Assembly: GCF_002933955.1 (NCBI RefSeq)
Contig: NZ_BEWW01000284.1
Coordinates: 1 to 64,000, forward strand
Direction of reading: 5' to 3'
Length of the DNA: 64,000 nt
DNA from: Prevotella sp. MGM2
GTDB taxonomy: Bacteria; Bacteroidota; Bacteroidia; Bacteroidales; Bacteroidaceae
A model generated the notes under the pieces. The model saw only the letters and a program-made list of their open reading frames with translations. It was not told the DNA's origin and searched no databases. Each line of letters begins with the position of its first letter. Position 1 is the first letter of the stretch. The translations under genes were made by a program, and so were the position numbers. Below are positions 1 to 8,409 of this stretch, in pieces.

Positions 1-1041
1 AACAAATGCACCGGAATTTCGGCTTGACCCCTTTTTACCAACATAGAGATCCGACGAATAAAAATCAATTTTCATAGCATCAGTATTGATGACAGATGAT
101 TTTATGTCTCTTATCTGAGAATATATCGTCTGTAATTTATCTTGCTGGACTTTATTCAGTTTGGACGTTGTTTTCTCTGCCCTATCTTGTTGGTTTCCCA
201 TAGCTATACGGGCAATTCCTTTTTTCTTATTCAACTTTTCCCCACGTACATTATGCTTTTGCTGGCGTTCCATGGCATTCTGTACCTCTTTTAGGGCTTT
301 CTTCAATTCTTTCTGCCGATTACCCAATAGTTCCATTTTAGAGTGAAGTTCCGCCTCTTTTTGGCTTTTATATGCATCATAATTCATCGGATAGAACCGG
401 ATACCTTCTGCCGACATTTCATATATAGCCGACATTAAATTAAGCAAAGTTCTGTCATGACTGACAACAAGCAATGTTCCGGCGAACTGCCGAATGTATT
501 CATAAAGCTTTTCCCTTGCCTTCAAATCCAAATGATTGGTCGGCTCGTCCATTAAAATGAGTTTTGGAGCGTGCAACGAAATTCCGGCTAGAAACACTTT
601 GGTTTTCTCTCCCCCACTTAAATCATTCAATGCTGCACTCAATGGAATATTCCCGATATTCCATTTATCGAGAGCAGCCATAGCTTGCTCTTCTATATCC
701 CACTTATCATCAAGACATATAAAATTACTTTCGGTAACATCTCCATCCAAGATAGCATGTAATGCTCGGATTGTTTCAGAAAAACCTAAAGCTCCTACTA
801 TCGTCAGAGAATCATACTGTCCGAAAAGTTGAGGAATAAAATAAGGCTCACTCTCACAAATAACAGCACCAGATGCTGATTGTAACCGATGAGCTATTAT
901 TTGCAAAAGTGTGGATTTTCCACTACCGTTATGCCCTGTAACAGCACACTTCGTATTTGCAGAAACAGAAAAACTAATATTATGAAACAGAACTTCCTTA
1001 TCAGGATGAATATAGGTAAGATTTTGTACTTGCAAACTCAT
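1..1041 (-). CDS. ABC-F family ATPase, C-terminal part beyond the window
   Basis: The reading frame starts at ATG 1041 and stays open for 347 codons to the window edge, so the second half of the protein is missing here. The first ATP-binding cassette is complete: Walker A GHNGSGKST at residues 36-44, signature LSGGE at 141-145, Walker B LILMDEP at 161-167 followed by TNHLD, and H-loop His195 in VVSHD. No membrane segment is visible. From about residue 220 the chain is highly charged and helical, as expected for the linker between the two cassettes of ABC-F proteins, which act on the ribosome (translation factors or antibiotic protection) and are not transporters. Which ABC-F subgroup it belongs to cannot be decided without the second cassette. 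It is transcribed away from rng behind its own promoter. Confidence 0.85.
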   Translation of the reverse strand, partial: MSLQVQNLTYIHPDKEVLFHNISFSVSANTKCAVTGHNGSGKSTLLQIIAHRLQSASGAVICESEPYFIPQLFGQYDSLTIVGALGFSETIRALHAILDGDVTESNFICLDDKWDIEEQAMAALDKWNIGNIPLSAALNDLSGGEKTKVFLAGISLHAPKLILMDEPTNHLDLKAREKLYEYIRQFAGTLLVVSHDRTLLNLMSAIYEMSAEGIRFYPMNYDAYKSQKEAELHSKMELLGNRQKELKKALKEVQNAMERQQKHNVRGEKLNKKKGIARIAMGNQQDRAEKTTSKLNKVQQDKLQTIYSQIRDIKSSVINTDAMKIDFYSSDLYVGKKGSSRNSGAFV

Positions 1042-1163
1042 TATAACCTGTAATAATTAAAAATAAAAACCTTATTCAAGAATGAAAATACCAACTCCTG
1101 AATGACAAAACTTTTAGGTTTCTTTTTTTATTACATGTTACAGATTATATAATTCTGACACCG

Positions 1164-1194
1164 CAAATTTATTTAAAATACTGCAATCTGGCAA
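1164..1194 (-). promoter_or_regulatory. promoter of the ABC-F gene
   Basis: On the minus strand TTG (1192-1194) is followed after 20 nt by TAAATTTG (1164-1171), a full match to the Bacteroidetes TTG / TAnnTTTG promoter. It predicts a leader of roughly 115 nt before ATG 1041, long enough for attenuation, which is common in front of ABC-F resistance genes. I see no convincing leader peptide. Confidence 0.6.
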
Positions 1195-1249
1195 TAGAAA
1201 GGTAATAAAAAACTCCTATAGGCCTAAAATACATCAAGCATTACTCTTT

Positions 1250-1294
1250 TTTTAAAAAAACGGAGATGCATCAATAAATACACATCTCCGTTTT
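1250..1294 (-). terminator. rho-independent terminator of rng
   Basis: Arms at 1257-1268 and 1283-1294 form a 12-bp perfect stem (AAAACGGAGATG) with a 14-nt loop. On the minus strand the stem is followed by a T-run. It lies 22 bp after the rng stop codon. Confidence 0.8.
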
Positions 1295-1315
1295 ACCAAT
1301 AAGGCACGTGACCTT

Positions 1316-2911
1316 TTACTTCAAATCATTTGTACCTTTCATGTCTATCTCTTCTCCATTACTGTCATAGAAAACATATTCAAGATATGAAAGTTTCTGA
1401 TTGGGAATAATTTTCAGTCCCATACCATATTTCACTTGCCATTTGCGCTTGAGACTTACAAGTCCCTGATTAATATATGCAGCAACAAATGGGTGTACGT
1501 GAAGTCGGATTTTCTTAATACCTAGTTTGTTGACAAGCGTATTTATCTTGTCTTCCAACACATCTGTAAACAGCAGACTGGACTTTATCTTGCCGCTACC
1601 TCCACAAGTGGGACAGGCTTCTTCCACACTGACATCCATGGCAGGTCTAACCCGTTGACGGGTTATCTGCATGAGTCCGAATTTAGAAAGTGGAAGAATA
1701 TTATGCTTGGCTCTATCGCTCCGCATATTTTCCACCATGCGTTCGTAAAGTTTCTGCCGGCTTTCAGGCAAAGCCATATCGATGAAATCAACGACAATAA
1801 TGCCTCCCATATCGCGTAACCGGAGTTGCCGGGCCAATTCGTCCGCCGCTCCCAAGTTCACATCCAAGGCATTCACTTCCTGCCCTTCCGGTGACTTTGA
1901 GCGGTTACCGCTATTTATATCCACAACATGTAAGGCTTCCGTATGCTCAATAATCATATAAGCACCATGCTTATAGGTTATTGTCCGTCCGAAACTGGAC
2001 TTTATTTGTTTGGTTACAGAAAAATTGTCAAAAATAGGAACATTTCCGCTATAAAATTTGACAATCTGCTTTCTATCGGGAGCAATTAAGCCCACATAAT
2101 CATAAATTTCGTTGAAAACATTCTTATCGTTAACATAAATGTTCTCATAGGACGGATTGAATAAATCTCGGAGTAGTGCGACTGTCCTGCTGGTTTCCTC
2201 ATAACAAACAAGCGGTAACTTTTCCGCATTCTGTCTGCTCTTACGCACTTTTTCAATGGCGTCCTCCCAGCGCTTCAGGAGTATTCTTAATTCGGAATCC
2301 AGTTCAGCCACTCTTTTACCCTCAGCCACCGTCCTGATAATCACACCAAACCCTTTAGGTTTAATGCTATGAATAAGTTGTTTCAGACGCGTGCGCTCGG
2401 CACCGCTTTTTATTTTTGAAGAAACGGATATTTTGTCACTAAACGGTGAGAGAACGAGAAATCTTCCAGCAAAAGACAACTCACAAGTCAGGCGAGGCCC
2501 TTTAGTAGATATCGGCTCTTTGACTATTTGTACTAACAGCTCCTGACCTACCTTTAAAGTGTTTTGTATGCTACCGTCTTTTTCCAGAACCGGCAGTCCG
2601 GTTACTTTATTGGGCGTTACAGTTTTCTTTCCGTCGCCCAAGAGTTCCAGGTATTTCTCCAATGAACGAAACCGCGTCCCTAAATCGAGATAATGTAAGA
2701 AAGCGTCCCGTTCATGTCCGACATTCACGAAGCACGCATTCAGCCCCGGCATAAGTTTCCGGACTTTGGCCAAATAAATGTTACCTACCGAAAAATGCTC
2801 CGCGCGCCCTTCTTTTTGAAATTCAACCAATTTTTTATCTTCAAGAAGTGCAATGGATATTTCTTTCGGCTGGACATCTACAATTACTTCGCTAGTCATT
2901 GTATCATTCAA
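1316..2911 (-). CDS. rng: Ribonuclease G (RNase E/G family)
   Basis: A 531-residue endoribonuclease of the RNase E/G family, which processes rRNA precursors and mRNA in the cytoplasm. The N-terminal third holds an S1-like RNA-binding domain (about residues 35-120, around NIYLAKVRKLMPGLNACFV). The DNase I-like catalytic core contains the two metal-binding aspartates in HVVDINSG and IIVVDFID. The CPTCGGSG motif near residue 440 is the Zn-link that dimerises the family. There is no long C-terminal degradosome scaffold, so this is the RNase G form. The start MNDTMTSE was chosen as the first ATG. A terminator (2993-3050) separates it from the HU gene upstream, so it probably has its own promoter. 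Confidence 0.93.
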   Translation of the reverse strand: MNDTMTSEVIVDVQPKEISIALLEDKKLVEFQKEGRAEHFSVGNIYLAKVRKLMPGLNACFVNVGHERDAFLHYLDLGTRFRSLEKYLELLGDGKKTVTPNKVTGLPVLEKDGSIQNTLKVGQELLVQIVKEPISTKGPRLTCELSFAGRFLVLSPFSDKISVSSKIKSGAERTRLKQLIHSIKPKGFGVIIRTVAEGKRVAELDSELRILLKRWEDAIEKVRKSRQNAEKLPLVCYEETSRTVALLRDLFNPSYENIYVNDKNVFNEIYDYVGLIAPDRKQIVKFYSGNVPIFDNFSVTKQIKSSFGRTITYKHGAYMIIEHTEALHVVDINSGNRSKSPEGQEVNALDVNLGAADELARQLRLRDMGGIIVVDFIDMALPESRQKLYERMVENMRSDRAKHNILPLSKFGLMQITRQRVRPAMDVSVEEACPTCGGSGKIKSSLLFTDVLEDKINTLVNKLGIKKIRLHVHPFVAAYINQGLVSLKRKWQVKYGMGLKIIPNQKLSYLEYVFYDSNGEEIDMKGTNDLK

Positions 2912-2992
2912 AATATAATATTAGTCCCCCTATCATTTAAAAATCCCAATAACCTGATTACCGGTATTCTTACAGACAGGTTTCTTTGATGT

Positions 2993-3050
2993 AAAAAATG
3001 TACCAATAAGCAAATCGCACAGACCAGTGTACGTGTTACGTATTGGCACA
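2993..3050 (-). terminator. terminator after HU / small basic protein
   Basis: Arms 2999-3008 and 3041-3050 pair over 10 bp with one mismatch. On the minus strand the stem is followed by six T (2993-2998). It ends the HU transcript before rng. Confidence 0.6.
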
Positions 3051-3078
3051 TTTGTCTTTAGTGAAGACAGAGGAGCGC

Positions 3079-3168
3079 TTACTTGCTCTTATGTCTGTTC
3101 TTTCTCAGTCTTTTTTTACGCTTGTGCGTAGACATCTTATGTCTTTTTTTCTTCTTTCCGCTGGGCAT
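3079..3168 (-). CDS. 29-residue basic protein, AURKAIP1/COX24 (mS38)-like
   Basis: A short frame from ATG 3168 to TAA 3079 encodes 29 residues beginning MPSGKKKKRHKMSTHKRKK; more than half are Lys or Arg, with several His. The sequence type (KKKKRHKxSTHKRKKRLRKNRHK) is that of the very short COX24/AURKAIP1-like proteins annotated in many Bacteroidota; the mitochondrial relative mS38 is a small-subunit ribosomal protein. It lies 35 bp after the HU stop codon and is probably cotranscribed with it. I infer a ribosome-associated role from composition and family. The gene is too short for most gene finders. Confidence 0.8.
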   Translation of the reverse strand: MPSGKKKKRHKMSTHKRKKRLRKNRHKSK

Positions 3169-3203
3169 AGCTTTATGTTTTTAACGGTTAATAAATTAAT
3201 TGA

Positions 3204-3476
3204 TTATTTGATTTCCTGCATAAAAGTCTTTGCCGGCTTAAATGCGGGTATGTTATGTTCCGGAATGATAATTGTCGTGTTCTTAGATATATTACGCGCT
3301 GTTTTCTGAGCACGTTTTTTAAGGATAAAACTACCAAAGCCGCGGAGATAAACATTCTCCTCTTTGGCAAGCGATTCCTTAACAGAAGCCATAAAAGCCT
3401 CAACTGTATTCAGAATAGTCGTTTTATCAATACCAGTCTTGTCAGAGATAGAATTAACGATGTCTGCTTTAGTCAT
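3204..3476 (-). CDS. hup: HU-family DNA-binding protein
   Basis: A 90-residue HU/IHF-type nucleoid protein. It begins MTKADIVNSISDKTGIDKT, the usual dimerisation helices follow, and the core motif GFGSFILKKRAQKTARN leads into the DNA-clamping beta-arm (about residues 50-75), which has IPEHN and PAFKPAK at its ends. Length and motif order are those of canonical HU. It is followed by the small basic protein gene and then a terminator. A good -10-type box lies 53 bp upstream. Confidence 0.95.
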   Translation of the reverse strand: MTKADIVNSISDKTGIDKTTILNTVEAFMASVKESLAKEENVYLRGFGSFILKKRAQKTARNISKNTTIIIPEHNIPAFKPAKTFMQEIK

Positions 3477-3528
3477 CTTAGCTATAGTTATTTATGTGTT
3501 AAACTTTCATTTTTTGCGAAATCGGGTG

Positions 3529-3536
3529 CAAAGATA
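3529..3536 (-). promoter_or_regulatory. -7 box of the hup promoter
   Basis: TATCTTTG on the minus strand matches TAnnTTTG exactly and lies 52 nt before the hup ATG. The -33 region has no clear TTG. Confidence 0.5.
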
Positions 3537-3575
3537 TAATTTTCAGTTGGTTTGACGAAGTGAACGTCCGCCTTT

Positions 3576-4013
3576 TTAAATCTTTGCCGGAATTTTTTCA
3601 ATTCTGGCGATATGACGTCCGCCTTCAAAAGAGGTATTGAAAAAGGCATCCATTATTTCGCGTGCCATTTCATTGGAAATAAAACGGCCGGGCATTACGA
3701 GCACATTGGCATCGTTGTGCAAACGGGTAAGCCGGGCTATTTCGGGCATCCACACCAAAGCCGCCCGGATAAACTGATGTTTGTTCAGTGTCATGGAAAT
3801 GCCTTCGCCACTCCCGCAAATAGCAATACCGCGTTCACACTCACCGTTCTCCATCCCGCAGGCCAGTGCATGAGCATAATCGGGATAGTCACAACTATCT
3901 TCGTTGTACGTACCGTAATCCTCATAGGCTATCCCTTTTTCATCGAGATATTGTCTGACATATTGCTTCAAGGCATAACCGGCATGGTCGCTTGCTAATC
4001 CTATTGGTTTCAT
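3576..4013 (-). CDS. rpiB: Ribose-5-phosphate isomerase B
   Basis: A 145-residue enzyme that interconverts ribose 5-phosphate and ribulose 5-phosphate in the non-oxidative pentose phosphate pathway. The start MKPIGLASDHAGYALK carries the phosphate-binding DHAG motif, and CGSGEGISM holds the catalytic Cys and the anion loop. The length fits RpiB/LacAB enzymes. It follows tkt after 40 bp on the same strand, and both enzymes act in the same pathway, so the two genes form an operon. Confidence 0.95.
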   Translation of the reverse strand: MKPIGLASDHAGYALKQYVRQYLDEKGIAYEDYGTYNEDSCDYPDYAHALACGMENGECERGIAICGSGEGISMTLNKHQFIRAALVWMPEIARLTRLHNDANVLVMPGRFISNEMAREIMDAFFNTSFEGGRHIARIEKIPAKI

Positions 4014-4053
4014 TTTCGTTTTCTTTTGAAAAGGTTTCAGTTTATTTTTCTAC

Positions 4054-6081
4054 TTATACCTCTTTTCCCAAATACTTAAGTACTTCTTTGTGGATATTGG
4101 CCGGAGTGAAGCCCAATTTCTCATCGAGAACGGTGAAAGGAGCACTGAATCCAAAACTGTTCAGACCATAAACTCTACCATTCCCGCCGACAAGTCCTTC
4201 AAACGTTACAGGCAGGCCTGCAGTCAGTCCGAAGACTTTAGCATTACGCGGAATGAGGGCTTCCTGATACTCGGCCGGTTGCCGGCGGAAGAGTCCTTCG
4301 CTGGGACAACTCACAACACGCGCCTTTATATGATCGGCTTTAAGCAGTTCGGCTGTCTCGGCAAGGGTGCTGACTTCTGAACCAGAAGCCACAAGTATGA
4401 CATCGGGATCAGTCTCCGGCACAACTTCATAGGCCCCTTTTTCCACTCCCTTATAGTCCGTTGCGGCAGGAAGGTCCTTTACATTCTGACGGCTGAAGAT
4501 TAGTGCCGTGGGGGTCTGACGGTTTTCCATAGCCAGACGCCAGCATTGGGTTGTGGCATGGACGTCGCACGGACGGAACACACGCACACTGTCAAGCCCG
4601 CTGTGATTTCTGAGTTTTTCCATCAGACGAATCTGAGCTTCCTGCTCTACGGGTTCATGAGTCGGGCCGTCCTCGCCTACGCGGAAAGCATCGTGCGTCC
4701 AGACGAACTTCACAGGAAGTTCCATGAGAGCGGCCATACGAATAGCCGGTTTCATATAGTCAGAGAACACGAAGAATGTTCCCATGGCCGTAATGATACC
4801 TCCATGGAGTGTCATACCAATGCAAAGACATGCCATGGTCAGTTCAGACACACCGGCCTGCAGGAAACCGCCGGCAAAGTTAGAGCGGGTAATATTTGTG
4901 GTATGCTTAAGAAAGCCGTCGGTCTTGTCAGAATTGCAGAGGTCGGCCGAACTGACAATCATGTTGGGCACATACTCTGAAAGAAGGGCCAGACAAACTG
5001 CAGAGCCATTGCGGGTCGGCGAGTTGGGTTTCTGCTGGATGCTGTCCCAAGGGATTTCAGGCAGTTTTTCGGCCAACCAGTTTTTCAGTTGTTCCGCCTT
5101 TTGCGGATTAGCTGCGGCCCACTCAGCCTCTTCGGCTCTTAAAGTAGCCACCATCCCCCGCAGTTCCTCCTTGCGTCCGGCATACATTTCAGCCACTTCC
5201 GGACGGATGACAAACGGGTTGTCAGGGTCCGCGCCAAGATTTTTGACAGTATTCACATAAGCCTCGCCTCCGAGAGGTGCCCCATGCGTGGAGCAATTGC
5301 GCTCATAGCTGGAATTGTCGGCCTTACGGGCTCCTTTTCCCATAATGGTGTGACCGATGATGAGGGTAGGCCGTGCCGTTTCCTGATTCGCGGCTTTAAG
5401 AGCCGCACGGATCTGCTCACAATCGTTACCGTCTATTTCAATGACATTCCAGTTCCAAGCCCGGTATTTCATTGCCGTATCTTCTGAAATAACGGCAACG
5501 GTTTCGGTAGACAACTGAATCTCATTGGCATCGAAGAACATAATAAGGTTGTCAAGCCCCAAATGTCCGGCAATTCGGCCGGCGCCCTGCGATATTTCCT
5601 CCTGAATGCCGCCATCGGAGATATAGGCATAAATCTTTTCACGTTTAAACCCGGGATTCTGCGTGCGTGCATACAAGGCTTTGGCCGCAATGGCCGCGCC
5701 CACGGCATAGGTGTGTCCCTGGCCGAGCGGTCCGGAGGTATTCTCTATTCCGCGTTCAAAGTTCACTTCGGGATGACCGGGAGTGGGAGCTCCCCACTGG
5801 CGGAACTGTTTCAGCTCATCCAGTGTAAAGCGTCCGATAAGAGCCAGTTCCGAATAAAGCATCGGCGACATGTGACCGGGATCAAGGAAGAAACGGTCGC
5901 GACATTCCCACGTAGGCTGATCGGGATCGAATACCAGAAATTCAGAATAGAGTACATTGATAAAATCCGCGCCGCCCATGGCACCGCCGGGATGGCCTGA
6001 TTTAGCTTTTTCCACCATCGCTGCGGACAAAACGCGAATATTGTCTGCTGCAGAATTCATAAGCAGAGAAGGGTGTTCCAT
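4054..6081 (-). CDS. tkt: Transketolase
   Basis: A 675-residue thiamine-diphosphate enzyme that transfers two-carbon units between sugar phosphates. The N-terminal domain has KSGHPGG (Mg/ThDP domain start) and YISDGGIQEE for diphosphate binding. The pyrimidine-domain motif is GEDGPTHEPVEQ. The frame is open further upstream, but ATG 6081 (MEHPSLLMNSAADNIR) was chosen: it gives the family length, and a strong promoter lies at 6118-6148, inside the longer frame. It is the first gene of the tkt-rpiB operon. Confidence 0.95.
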   Translation of the reverse strand: MEHPSLLMNSAADNIRVLSAAMVEKAKSGHPGGAMGGADFINVLYSEFLVFDPDQPTWECRDRFFLDPGHMSPMLYSELALIGRFTLDELKQFRQWGAPTPGHPEVNFERGIENTSGPLGQGHTYAVGAAIAAKALYARTQNPGFKREKIYAYISDGGIQEEISQGAGRIAGHLGLDNLIMFFDANEIQLSTETVAVISEDTAMKYRAWNWNVIEIDGNDCEQIRAALKAANQETARPTLIIGHTIMGKGARKADNSSYERNCSTHGAPLGGEAYVNTVKNLGADPDNPFVIRPEVAEMYAGRKEELRGMVATLRAEEAEWAAANPQKAEQLKNWLAEKLPEIPWDSIQQKPNSPTRNGSAVCLALLSEYVPNMIVSSADLCNSDKTDGFLKHTTNITRSNFAGGFLQAGVSELTMACLCIGMTLHGGIITAMGTFFVFSDYMKPAIRMAALMELPVKFVWTHDAFRVGEDGPTHEPVEQEAQIRLMEKLRNHSGLDSVRVFRPCDVHATTQCWRLAMENRQTPTALIFSRQNVKDLPAATDYKGVEKGAYEVVPETDPDVILVASGSEVSTLAETAELLKADHIKARVVSCPSEGLFRRQPAEYQEALIPRNAKVFGLTAGLPVTFEGLVGGNGRVYGLNSFGFSAPFTVLDEKLGFTPANIHKEVLKYLGKEV

Positions 6082-6117
6082 ATCTTTTATTAAGAGTCGG
6101 TTTTGTGAAAATCGAAG

Positions 6118-6148
6118 CAAAAATACAAAGAAATGTCTGACAGGCAAA
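6118..6148 (-). promoter_or_regulatory. tkt-rpiB promoter
   Basis: On the minus strand TTTG (6145-6148), a 19-nt spacer and TATTTTTG (6118-6125) match the Bacteroidetes consensus, giving a leader of about 30 nt before ATG 6081. Confidence 0.7.
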
Positions 6149-6384
6149 ATATTGTACCATATTAATTGCAGCGGAAACGCGTTTCTTGAGCGTTTCACCT
6201 CCAATCATGACACCGTCCTTTGAGTAACATGAGCATCTGACACTTTTTCACAAACAAAAAACTGTATTTTATATTTATTTATATATTATTAAACAATTCA
6301 CCCTATAAAAACTTTCTAAATCTCTGCCACCATTGACAGTACAAACTACTAGAAACCTAAACCCAACAACAATACTGAAGAAAA

Positions 6385-6432
6385 AATTACAATACGGGAA
6401 ATTCAAATTGCAATACGGGGATTTTTTATAGA
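6385..6432 (-). repeat. fragment of the 263-bp repeat family (copy F)
   Basis: Only the part matching the 3' hairpin of the intergenic repeat is left: attcaaattgcaatacggg followed by gattttt, as in copies B and D. AATACGGG occurs twice here in direct orientation, so the hairpin of the full copies cannot form. No promoter or GC-rich hairpin flanks it. The rest of 6205-6484 shows only AT-rich sequence. Confidence 0.45.
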
Positions 6433-6484
6433 AAGTATTGTTTTTCAAGCTCAAAAGCCTCATTCAAACAGTCCGAAAGAACAC

Positions 6485-6729
6485 AAAAAAAAGATGCCCG
6501 CACATACGTAGTGCGAGCATCCGCTATACATCTTTAACCGTCGCGACACATCCGTTGCCCGCCGGTTAAAACTATTCTTTACTGTGAATCCGGAGTCCTT
6601 CTCCGGCAGTTTCCCCGTCTCTTTCACCGGAGCCCGCGCCCCTCAAAGGTCCGGGAGAATGTGACAATACAAGAGACGTTCATCGCAGAGCCCCTACGAC
6701 ACCTGTCTCTGCCCCCTGATAACAAGAAG
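6485..6729 (-). ncRNA. unidentified structured RNA gene, about 240 nt
   Basis: The minus strand has a complete non-coding transcription unit: a promoter (6735-6766), about 240 nt with high GC and no useful reading frame, and a strong terminator hairpin (6493-6521) followed by eight T (6485-6492). The interior can form several hairpins: GCAGAG pairs with CTCTGC near the 5' end, GTCTCTT with AAGAGAC (closing an arm with TCAC/GTGA and CGGA/TCCG inside it), CCGGAG-AAGGA-CTCCGG, and TTTAACCG with CGGTTAAA. I looked for the signature motifs of tmRNA, RNase P RNA and SRP RNA and found none. 6S RNA is possible, but I cannot show the closing stem. Product and role are unknown. Confidence 0.7.
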
Positions 6730-6734
6730 CTATG

Positions 6735-6766
6735 CAAAGATACGGATTTTTTCAAGAAAATCCAAA
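6735..6766 (-). promoter_or_regulatory. promoter of the structured RNA gene
   Basis: On the minus strand TTTG (6763-6766), exactly 20 nt, then TATCTTTG (6735-6742). Both boxes match the consensus fully. Confidence 0.75.
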
Positions 6767-6849
6767 TCAGACTAAAGGTGCCCAAACAGAATACCGCTCT
6801 CAAATCTTAAAAAAAGTTTTGATTAACGCTTTTACATTTACTTTTGCAC

Positions 6850-6857
6850 TATCTTTG
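6850..6857 (+). promoter_or_regulatory. -7 box upstream of the DUF3078 gene
   Basis: TATCTTTG matches TAnnTTTG and lies about 125 nt before ATG 6981. No TTG is found at the right distance upstream, so the promoter is only half supported. Confidence 0.4.
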
Positions 6858-6980
6858 CATAAGCTAAGACAAAACTACAGTCTGACACACCGGCAAGCTG
6901 TCCGAATTCTGCGGAACAGTTTTTCCTGTATCAGGACTACGATACTCCAAACCTATTGTGTAACAAGAAGTAATCACTTT

Positions 6981-8297
6981 ATGAAAAAGACAGCCATAGC
7001 CACGCTGCTCCTGATGGTAACCATATCACTTCCAGAGGTTTCGGCACAGCGCTCAAAGCGTTCCATACCCAAGCAGACCCTGAACGACAGTGTGGCAAAA
7101 ATTGCGCAACTTTATTCCGATTCCCTTCTGAACTTATCGCACCGCTTCGCCTCATGGCGTTACACCGGTAGCGACACTCTGTCCAATCCGTACTATTACC
7201 CGGTATTTTCGCCCGCCACTTTCTTCACAGCTCCAGTAAGACAGGCCATGGCTTTGAAAAATCCGGACATTCCCCTCCGCACAAACGCCGACACTCTGGT
7301 CAGCACCGTTTATGACGCCTTGAACTATGTTTATGCTACAACGCCATGGGTGGTACGCTATGACGAACGCAACACCGGCGAAGCTAAAGTGCAGGAAATA
7401 GCCAAGGACATCAAGCCGGAAGTGAACCTTTCGAAAAAAGCGCCTGCCGCTGCCAACGATGACAATGACTATTTCCCTAATGACTGGGACATTGTTGTAC
7501 GCCGGCCCAACTTTTGGAAAATAAAAACCCAGTTCGGACTGAAAATAGCTCAAACCCACGTGTCAGACAACTGGTACAAGGGCGGCGAGAACAACATGAA
7601 CTGGTGGTCGCGGTTTTACGTGGAAGCCAACTACAACAACAAACAGAAAGTAGAATGGAACAATTCGCTGGAAATGAAACTCGGATTCATTACTTCTCCC
7701 AGTGACAAGAAACACAAATTTAAAGCCAACGACGACCTCATACGCCTGATAAACAAGTTGGGACTCCGCGCCACAAAACATTGGTATTACACCATTTCAT
7801 TGCAGAGCTGGACCCAATTTTACAGAGGTCTCAAAGCCAACGACAACTGGGTGTATTCCGATTTCATGTCACCGTTTTACAGCGACCTGTCCATTGGTAT
7901 GGAATACAAGCTCAACGTCAAGAACTTCAATCTCACAGCCAACATGGCTCCCGTAGCCTGCAAATTCACGTATGTAGACCGTAAATATCTGGCAACCAGT
8001 TTCGGACTGAAAGAAAACCGCCACACCAAGTTCGACCCGATAGGTTCGACTATCACAATCAACTACACATGGAACATGTTTAAGAACGTGTCGTGGCGGA
8101 GCAGGATCTACTATTTCACCAACTATAAGAAAGCCCTGTTTGAATGGGAAAACACATTCAACCTGAGGATAAACAAATACCTGAGCACCGAACTGTTCCT
8201 CTATCCCCGCTTCGACGACAGTGTCAACCGTGCCGAAGGCGATTCTTACTTCCAATTCAGAGAATATCTATCTGTCGGGCTTGACATATCGTTCTAA
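6981..8297 (+). CDS. DUF3078 outer-membrane beta-barrel-like protein
   Basis: A 438-residue exported protein of the DUF3078 type, function unknown. It has a clear signal peptide (MKKTAIATLLLMVTISLPEV, cleavage after SAQ). The C-terminal two thirds (from about residue 180) are alternating aromatic/polar strands such as WYYTISLQSWTQFY, and the chain ends in the typical barrel C-terminus VGLDISF, so it is probably an outer-membrane barrel. The frame is open upstream to 6732, but the signal peptide fixes the start at ATG 6981. The related FAH gene and the porUV genes follow on the same strand. Confidence 0.8.
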   Translation: MKKTAIATLLLMVTISLPEVSAQRSKRSIPKQTLNDSVAKIAQLYSDSLLNLSHRFASWRYTGSDTLSNPYYYPVFSPATFFTAPVRQAMALKNPDIPLRTNADTLVSTVYDALNYVYATTPWVVRYDERNTGEAKVQEIAKDIKPEVNLSKKAPAAANDDNDYFPNDWDIVVRRPNFWKIKTQFGLKIAQTHVSDNWYKGGENNMNWWSRFYVEANYNNKQKVEWNNSLEMKLGFITSPSDKKHKFKANDDLIRLINKLGLRATKHWYYTISLQSWTQFYRGLKANDNWVYSDFMSPFYSDLSIGMEYKLNVKNFNLTANMAPVACKFTYVDRKYLATSFGLKENRHTKFDPIGSTITINYTWNMFKNVSWRSRIYYFTNYKKALFEWENTFNLRINKYLSTELFLYPRFDDSVNRAEGDSYFQFREYLSVGLDISF

Positions 8298-8409
8298 CCT
8301 GTGACAGTCAGAGAAACGTCCTCTCAGCAGTCTGCCCGACGTGCTGCATCTGCCAAACGCCCGTAGCCTAGAACAGCGTGTCCGGCATGCCAATTCCAAC
8401 AAAGTCCCA

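Noticed and set aside
161-832. two short plus-strand frames at the window start
   Set aside because: They are opposite the ABC-F gene, which has complete Walker, signature and H-loop motifs on the minus strand.
6082-6204. longer N-terminus for transketolase (41 extra residues)
   Set aside because: The extra region contains the tkt promoter boxes and has no family similarity; the ATG at 6081 gives the usual length.
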